A stretch of 9,922 nucleotides of DNA from NCBI GenBank assembly GCA_027016915.1, contig JALURJ010000224.1:1-9922 (forward strand). Direction: 5' to 3'. The notes beneath the pieces were generated by a model that did no database searches, was not told the origin of the DNA, and saw only the letters and a program-made list of their open reading frames with translations. Shown one piece after another: positions 6,108 to 9,922 of this stretch (position 1 is the stretch's first letter; each line of letters starts with the position of its first letter). The position numbers and the translations under genes were made by a program. The stretch is from Desulfurococcales archaeon (GTDB lineage Archaea; Thermoproteota; Thermoprotei_A; Sulfolobales; WAQK01).

Positions 6108-6668
6108 CTAGCCTCCCCTCCTTAGATACCAGCCTAGGTCCTGCAGGTTCCTCACAGCAATCTCTGAGCCGTGCAACCACTCCTGGGGTGGAGAGACAAC
6201 CTCCCCATAGCCCAGGGCCTCGCCAAGCGGGTTAAGCACCACGACAAGATCGCCCTTTCTCAGCGGCCCCAAGAAGCGTGTGATGGAGCCTGAGAAGACG
6301 TCCCTGCCATAGAGGAAAAGCTGGGCCGCCTTATCTGAAACTGCTACCACGCCCCGCTCAGCATACTTCGCCACTACGTGTGCCAGGGGGAGAGACGGCC
6401 TATACCTCCCCTTCTCCAGATACCCTAGGAAGAGGCCAGCCGAGTATGGGTGGAGGCCCGTCGCCTCCCTCAGCTGTTCTATAAGGCTTGCCTGCTCGCC
6501 AGGTACCAGGTAGGCCTCAGCCCACCCGTTTGAAGCCACATACATTTCCCCGTAGGTTTTTAAGGCCTCCACGACGCGGGGGCCGAACCACCGCTCCAGG
6601 CTTCCCCAAACCATTCTGGCTACTTCCGGCCCGGCCCGCCTAAACACTAGTATTTTCTCAGCAGGCAT
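6108..6668 (-). CDS. Nip7-like ribosome biogenesis protein, pre-PUA plus PUA domains
   Basis: I start this gene at ATG 6668 (186 residues) because GGAGGGG lies eight bases upstream, although the frame is open further. The N-terminal domain (about 1-95) contains GLHPYSAGLFLG (71-82) and the PUA domain (about 96-184) contains AAQLFLYGRDVFSGSI (114-129), NPLGEALGYGE (146-156) and NLQDLGWYLRR (174-184). These segments correspond to eukaryotic NIP7, in which HPYSAGL, FLYGNHV, PLGFG and DIGEYVR occur in the same order. Eukaryotic NIP7 is needed for 60S assembly and 27S pre-rRNA processing; the archaeal homologue probably binds rRNA. It overlaps the upstream methyltransferase gene by 22 bases, so the two should be co-transcribed and translationally coupled. 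Confidence 0.9.
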   Translation of the reverse strand: MPAEKILVFRRAGPEVARMVWGSLERWFGPRVVEALKTYGEMYVASNGWAEAYLVPGEQASLIEQLREATGLHPYSAGLFLGYLEKGRYRPSLPLAHVVAKYAERGVVAVSDKAAQLFLYGRDVFSGSITRFLGPLRKGDLVVVLNPLGEALGYGEVVSPPQEWLHGSEIAVRNLQDLGWYLRRGG

Positions 6669-7633
6669 ATAACGAACCCCTCCGTGCCGTGGGTGTGTGG
6701 GTAAAGCCTTCTGCATCGACCGACCTGGGGGTCGAAGTCCACCCCCCTGAACCTGGTTATCCCGGGCAGCCCGACATCCACCCCTGGCTCCACAACCGCG
6801 AGGTTAGGATGGTTCTCGAGGACCTGTGAGACCACGTATTCGTTCTCCTCGGGCGCTATGCTGCATGTAGTGTACACTATGTAGCCTCCAGACCTGGTCA
6901 GGGCGAAGGCCGCTTCAAGCAGTTCGACCTGAAGCCTGGCTAGGAGGCGAAGGTCGTTCATAGTTCTACTCTTTTTCCGGGAGGGGTCGATCGGGATAAG
7001 GCCCTCGCCTGTGCATGGAGCGTCTAGCATTACCTTGTCAAAAACCGGGCCCAGCTTGACCAGCCTCCGCGCATCCGTCCTCACAACAACGGTATTAGTA
7101 ACGCCCATTCTGTTGAGATGAGACCTTAGAGCCCGCACCCTTCTCCGAGAAATGTCTACTGCCAGGATGACGCCCCTATTCAGCATAAGCTGGGCCAGCT
7201 GCGTGGTCTTACCTCCCGGCGCTGCAGCCATGTCGAGCACCCTCTCGCCGGGCCGGGGTTCGAGGATGTAGGCTGGAAGCATGGAGGCTGCCCCCTGAAT
7301 GTAATAGTATCCGAGCAGGTACTCCTCCGTGGCCCCGAGGCTCAGCGGCTCCTCCTCCACCCAGAAGCCGTGGGGCGCCCACGGTATTTTTCGGAGCTTG
7401 AAGCCCTTCGCTTCCAGCCTCCTGGCCAGCGAGCCACAGTCTATCTTAAGGGTGTTACACCTTATGCTGCGGCGGAGGGGCTTCTCACAGGCCTCGAGGA
7501 AATCCAGCAGCCTTTCACCGAAGATCTCAGCGTACCTCTCGATCATGTAGGGTAGGTAGCCGTACCTTTCAGCCAGCTCGACGGCGTAGCGGCTGGGCTT
7601 TACATGGAACAGCTCCCCCTCATCATCCCCCAT
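6647..7633 (-). CDS. NOL1/NOP2/Sun family RNA cytosine-5 methyltransferase
   Basis: This enzyme transfers a methyl group from S-adenosylmethionine to carbon 5 of cytosine in tRNA or rRNA. The 328-residue protein has an N-terminal RNA-recognition part (1-110), with the family segment RRSIRCNTLK (54-63), and then the Rossmann domain. The SAM-binding loop is VLDMAAAPGGKTTQ (132-145), followed by acidic Asp160 in AVDIS. Motif IV DAPCTGEG (204-211) carries the release cysteine Cys207, and motif VI TTCSIAPEENE (255-265) the nucleophile Cys257. The C-terminus LYPHTHGTEGFVICLLRK is typical of archaeal members. It has no PUA domain of its own, but the overlapping Nip7-like gene supplies one. The ATG at 7633 follows CGGTG at a seven-base spacing. 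Sequence does not settle whether tRNA or rRNA is the substrate. Confidence 0.95.
   Translation of the reverse strand: MGDDEGELFHVKPSRYAVELAERYGYLPYMIERYAEIFGERLLDFLEACEKPLRRSIRCNTLKIDCGSLARRLEAKGFKLRKIPWAPHGFWVEEEPLSLGATEEYLLGYYYIQGAASMLPAYILEPRPGERVLDMAAAPGGKTTQLAQLMLNRGVILAVDISRRRVRALRSHLNRMGVTNTVVVRTDARRLVKLGPVFDKVMLDAPCTGEGLIPIDPSRKKSRTMNDLRLLARLQVELLEAAFALTRSGGYIVYTTCSIAPEENEYVVSQVLENHPNLAVVEPGVDVGLPGITRFRGVDFDPQVGRCRRLYPHTHGTEGFVICLLRKY
6677..6683 (-). promoter_or_regulatory. Ribosome binding site of the Nip7-like gene, inside the upstream CDS
   Basis: GGAGGGG lies eight bases before the ATG at 6668 and inside the last codons of the methyltransferase gene. It fixes the start of the Nip7-like protein and allows re-initiation by ribosomes finishing the upstream gene. 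Confidence 0.65.
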
Positions 7634-7670
7634 GTCTATGCACCGGCATGCGGCGCTGGGCGTACCAGAC

Positions 7671-7678
7671 TAATATAA
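7671..7678. promoter_or_regulatory. Putative divergent TATA element, RNA methyltransferase / CYTH operon
   Basis: TAATATAA on the plus strand (TTATATTA on the minus strand) lies in the 80-base gap between two divergent operons. Offsets of 26 bases predict starts near 7649 (minus, leader about 15 bases with CGGTG) and near 7701 (plus, leader about 13 bases beginning GGGTGG). A second AT stretch, TCTTTAAAC at 7691-7699, is too near the plus-strand TTG to serve it well. Confidence 0.45.
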
Positions 7679-7713
7679 TGGGTTAGCTGGTCTTTAAACA
7701 GGGTGGCACGGTC

Positions 7714-8262
7714 TTGGCCAAGGCTGGGGGCTGGGAGGTGGAGGCCAAGGTCAGAGTCGAGGATCCAGCGCTGGTCGAGGATAGGTTGAGAAGGCTGGGT
7801 GCAGAGTATCTGGGTAGCACGGTGGAGGAGGACATATATTTCAACTACAGGGAGAGGGCCTGCGGCGATTTCGCCGAGAGTGATGAGGCTCTCCGCATAA
7901 GGAGAGACGATGAGGGGTGCGAGCTTACGTACAAGGGTCCCCGGGCGTCGCCTACGCTTAAGTCGCGGCTGGAGATCAGCGTTAGGGTCTCCAGCTGCGA
8001 CGACATGGTCAAAATACTGGAGCGCATAGGCTTTGTGGCCAGCGCCCGCGTTGTTAAGAGACGCAAGATATACCGGTTGGAGGGGGTCAAGGTGAACCTG
8101 GATGATGTTGAAGGTCTGGGAGTGTTTGTTGAAATAGAGGCCGTGGGTGAGAGGGGCAGTGCTGAGCGGAGAGTGGTGGAGGCGGCTCGCCTGCTGGGCT
8201 TTGAGCCTCCCTTCATAACCGAGTCCTATCTTGAAATGCTGCTGAAGGGTGGGGCCAAATGA
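7714..8262 (+). CDS. CYTH-domain protein, CyaB / thiamine-triphosphatase-like
   Basis: This 182-residue protein folds as a triphosphate tunnel metalloenzyme. The signature ExExK is E8-V-E10-A-K12. Further tunnel residues expected in the family are Arg61 and Arg63 (ALRIRR), Lys74 (LTYKG), Glu87, the basic cluster 115-118 (KRRK), and Glu140 and Glu142 (FVEIE). They are arranged as in archaeal class IV adenylate cyclase (CyaB)-like proteins. Relatives hydrolyse thiamine triphosphate, inorganic triphosphate or RNA 5'-triphosphate, or make cAMP, so the substrate is undecided. The start is the TTG at 7714, preceded by GGGTGG; starting at the GTG at 7738 would remove the first Glu of ExExK. It heads the operon and overlaps the next gene by ATGA. 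Confidence 0.9.
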   Translation: MAKAGGWEVEAKVRVEDPALVEDRLRRLGAEYLGSTVEEDIYFNYRERACGDFAESDEALRIRRDDEGCELTYKGPRASPTLKSRLEISVRVSSCDDMVKILERIGFVASARVVKRRKIYRLEGVKVNLDDVEGLGVFVEIEAVGERGSAERRVVEAARLLGFEPPFITESYLEMLLKGGAK

Positions 8263-9056
8263 AACCCGTTTCCAGGGTGATCTCCCTGACAACAGATTTC
8301 GGCACGAAGGACCCCTATGTGGGGATAATGAAGGGCGTAATAGCGTCCATAAACCCGGAGGCGCTGGTGGTGGACCTTACCCATGAGGTTAGGAGCTTCG
8401 ATCTGAGGGAGGCGGCGTTAGTCCTGCTGGCATCGTATAGGTGGTTTCCGCCGGGCACGGTCCACGTGGTGGTCGTCGACCCCGGCGTGGGCACTGCTAG
8501 GCGCCCGGTCCTCATCGTGACCAGGAACTACTACTTCATTGGGCCCGACAATGGTGTTCTTAGCTGGGCAGCGAGAAGCGACGGCGTAGAGGCTGCCTAC
8601 AGGCTGTCCAACAGGGCCTTTATGACCAAAGAGGTCTCTTACACCTTCCACGGCAGAGACATTTTCGCACCAGCCGCCGCTTGGCTAACGCGGGGAGTAA
8701 AGCCAGAGGTTCTGGGCGAACCCATAGACCCAGGCTCCCTGGAAGCCCTAGGAACTCTTCGCTGCGACTCCGGGGAGGACTATATTAGAGGCTCAGTGGT
8801 GGTGGTCGACAAGTTCGGCAATGTGATAACCTCCTGCAGAGACTCTCCCTTCAGGCCCGGCGACCGGGTGCGGATCGAGGCGAAGGGTGGAGTGTGGGAG
8901 GCTGTGTTTGCCCGGACCTTTGGCGAGGTCCCAGAGGGGGGCCTGCTGGTACATATTAACAGCCTCGGGTTTTTCGAGATCAGTGTAAATAAGGGTAGTG
9001 CCTCAAGTATGACCGGGCTTAAACCAGGTGATGAGGTGTGGGTAAGGAAGCTGTGA
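8259..9056 (+). CDS. S-adenosyl-L-methionine hydroxide adenosyltransferase (DUF62 family, SAM hydrolase)
   Basis: This family splits S-adenosylmethionine with water to adenosine and L-methionine and is related to bacterial fluorinase and chlorinase. The 265-residue length is standard. Family segments appear in order: LTTDFGTKDPYVGIMKG (10-26), VVVDPGVGTARRPVL (71-85), IGPDNGVLS (94-102), TFHGRDIFAPAAAWL (129-143) and VVVVDKFGNVITS (180-192). The Asp-Arg-His triad of the hydrolases is present as Asp74, Arg81 or Arg82, and His131, which favours hydrolysis over halogenation. The ATG overlaps the CYTH stop by four bases (ATGA) and the stop overlaps the NadM start by four (GTGA), so all three should be translationally coupled. 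The physiological need for SAM hydrolysis in archaea is unclear. Confidence 0.95.
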   Translation: MKPVSRVISLTTDFGTKDPYVGIMKGVIASINPEALVVDLTHEVRSFDLREAALVLLASYRWFPPGTVHVVVVDPGVGTARRPVLIVTRNYYFIGPDNGVLSWAARSDGVEAAYRLSNRAFMTKEVSYTFHGRDIFAPAAAWLTRGVKPEVLGEPIDPGSLEALGTLRCDSGEDYIRGSVVVVDKFGNVITSCRDSPFRPGDRVRIEAKGGVWEAVFARTFGEVPEGGLLVHINSLGFFEISVNKGSASSMTGLKPGDEVWVRKL

Positions 9057-9565
9057 GGGCGGTTTTTCCCGGAAGATTCCAGCCTCCCCACTACGGGCAC
9101 TTGAAGGCCATCCTCTGGGCGTTGGAACGTGTAGAGGAACTCGTAATAGTGGTTGGCAGCGCCCAGGAGAGCCATACGCTGACCAACCCCTTCACCGCTG
9201 GCGAGAGGATCCTGATGATCCGGGCCATGCTGGAGGACGAAGACATTGATCCACGGAGAATATACATAGTGCCTGTCAGGGACATCGCCATGAACGCTGT
9301 GTGGGTGCAGTACCTACAAATGCTCATACCTCCCGTGGACGCAGTGGTTTCTAGGAATCCTCTAGTCTTGAGGCTGTTTAAGGAGGCTGGCTACAAGCTC
9401 TTGGTTCCTCCGGCATACGAGAGGGAGGCATACGTAGCCACGCGAATACGCAAGCTAATGCTTCAGGGCGACGGGTGGCTCGACCTAGTGCCGCCTGGAG
9501 TTGCGAGGATTGTCCGCGAAATAGGTGGAGTTGAACGGCTTAGGGAGATAGCTGAGAAGGACTAG
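9053..9565 (+). CDS. nadM: Nicotinamide-nucleotide adenylyltransferase (archaeal NadM type)
   Basis: NadM joins nicotinamide mononucleotide and ATP to make NAD and pyrophosphate, the last step of NAD synthesis and salvage. From the GTG at 9053 the protein has 170 residues and begins MRAVFPGRFQPPHYGH. The GRFQPPHYGH segment (7-16) is the nucleotidyltransferase HxGH motif, and ATRIRKL (129-135) stands at the C-terminal ATP-binding position where many relatives have a GTEIR-type sequence. I prefer 9053 because archaeal NadM proteins typically begin MR.F..GRFQP and because GTGA couples it to the preceding stop. An alternative GTG at 9038 has AGGTGA six bases upstream and would add five residues. 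It ends nine bases before rtcA. Confidence 0.94.
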   Translation: MRAVFPGRFQPPHYGHLKAILWALERVEELVIVVGSAQESHTLTNPFTAGERILMIRAMLEDEDIDPRRIYIVPVRDIAMNAVWVQYLQMLIPPVDAVVSRNPLVLRLFKEAGYKLLVPPAYEREAYVATRIRKLMLQGDGWLDLVPPGVARIVREIGGVERLREIAEKD

Positions 9566-9568
9566 GTG
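9564..9568 (+). promoter_or_regulatory. Ribosome binding site of rtcA, overlapping the nadM stop
   Basis: AGGTG includes the last two bases of the nadM TAG stop and lies six bases before the TTG at 9575. It favours TTG over the in-frame GTG at 9566, which would itself be part of this element. Confidence 0.5.
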
Positions 9569-9574
9569 CCGGCC

Positions 9575-9922
9575 TTGAGGGTGATAGATGGAAGCTACGG
9601 TGAGGGCGGAGGACAGATACTTAGGACTGCCCTAGCCCTCTCAGCGGTTACGCTGGAGCCTGTCAAGATAATCAATATCAGGGCTAAGCGCAGGAACCCC
9701 GGCCTTGCGAGGCAACATATGACGGCGGTCAGAGCCCTTGCCGAGATAACCGATGCCGAGGTTGAGGGCCTCTCCCTGGGGTCTAAGGAGCTGGTCTTCA
9801 TGCCTCGCAGGATAAAGCCTGGGAGCTACAGGTTCGACATAGGCACGGCTGGCAGCATTACACTGGTGCTGCAGGCACTAGCCCCGGCCCTGGTCTACGC
9901 CCCAGGACCCGTAGAGCTGGAG
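9575..9922 (+). CDS. rtcA: RNA 3'-terminal phosphate cyclase (N-terminal part, cut by window edge)
   Basis: RtcA uses ATP to turn an RNA 3'-phosphate into a 2',3'-cyclic phosphate through enzyme-AMP and RNA-AMP intermediates. The visible 116 codons show the family opening VIDGSYGEGGGQILRTALAL, then RRNPGLARQHM and DIGTAGSITLVLQ, all diagnostic. The C-terminal two thirds, including the catalytic histidine region, lie beyond the window, so integrity cannot be judged. The TTG at 9575 follows AGGTG by six bases and gives MRVIDGSYGEGG, matching the short N-termini of archaeal homologues; GTG at 9566 is possible and would add three residues. It is the fourth gene of the CYTH-SAM hydrolase-NadM operon. 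Confidence 0.93.
   Translation, partial: MRVIDGSYGEGGGQILRTALALSAVTLEPVKIINIRAKRRNPGLARQHMTAVRALAEITDAEVEGLSLGSKELVFMPRRIKPGSYRFDIGTAGSITLVLQALAPALVYAPGPVELE

Noticed and set aside
7636..8292. Long minus-strand open frame opposite the CYTH gene
   Set aside because: It is antisense to a gene with all its family residues and is rich in low-complexity His, Pro and Leu stretches without a known motif.
9027..9034. GTGATGA resembling box C of a C/D guide RNA; similar ones near 7620 and 7880
   Set aside because: No properly spaced CTGA box D or C'/D' boxes follow, and all copies fall in conserved coding sequence.
1..9922. Mobile elements, CRISPR arrays, tRNA or rRNA genes
   Set aside because: I saw no direct or inverted repeats of useful length, transposase or integrase motifs, spaced repeats or tRNA-like folds, and coding sequence leaves no gap above 100 bases.

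Overview
The window is dense archaeal genomic DNA, and every gene in it is a recognisable information-processing or core-metabolism gene. An Sm-like protein, ribosomal protein L37e, a KH-domain CPSF-type RNase (FttA/aCPSF1), a proteasome beta subunit, sn-glycerol-1-phosphate dehydrogenase, a long-type FKBP and NadM together point firmly to Archaea. High GC, heavy use of AGG/AGA arginine and ATA isoleucine codons, TATA boxes about 25 bases ahead of start codons, and TTG/GTG starts suggest a hyperthermophilic crenarchaeote of the Desulfurococcales, probably Aeropyrum or a close relative. That genus assignment rests on general resemblance, not on a search.

Layout. Bases 1-346 (minus) hold an lsm-rpl37e pair, with L37e cut by the window edge. 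A divergent promoter region separates it from an MCT-1-like PUA protein (428-910, plus). Next on the minus strand come the termination RNase FttA (907-2856) and, upstream of it, proteasome beta (to about 3626). A 68-base divergent promoter leads to egsA (3695-4750, plus) and a cysteine-rich UPF0179 protein (4814-5260, plus). These meet, stop codon to stop codon, a minus-strand group: an FKBP-type prolyl isomerase with a histone-like basic tail (5257-6057), a Nip7 homologue (6108-6668) and a NOL1/NOP2/Sun RNA m5C methyltransferase (6647-7633). From a second divergent promoter a tight plus-strand operon runs to the end: CYTH/CyaB-type phosphohydrolase, SAM hydroxide adenosyltransferase, NadM and a truncated RtcA, with 4-base overlaps and then a 9-base gap.

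Working together. Much of the window deals with RNA: Sm protein, L37e, MCT-1-like PUA protein, FttA, Nip7, m5C methyltransferase and RtcA. Proteasome beta and FKBP serve protein quality control. EgsA starts archaeal ether-lipid synthesis. The last operon groups enzymes of phosphate, adenylate and nucleotide chemistry.

I see no mobile element, CRISPR array, tRNA, rRNA or sign of recent transfer, and no clear new system. The points most worth a second look are the duplicated cysteine pattern inside UPF0179, the CYTH/SAM-hydrolase/NadM/RtcA operon, the basic tail of the FKBP, and two convergent gene pairs that share a single tetranucleotide for both stop codons. No gene-free stretch exceeds 100 bases.
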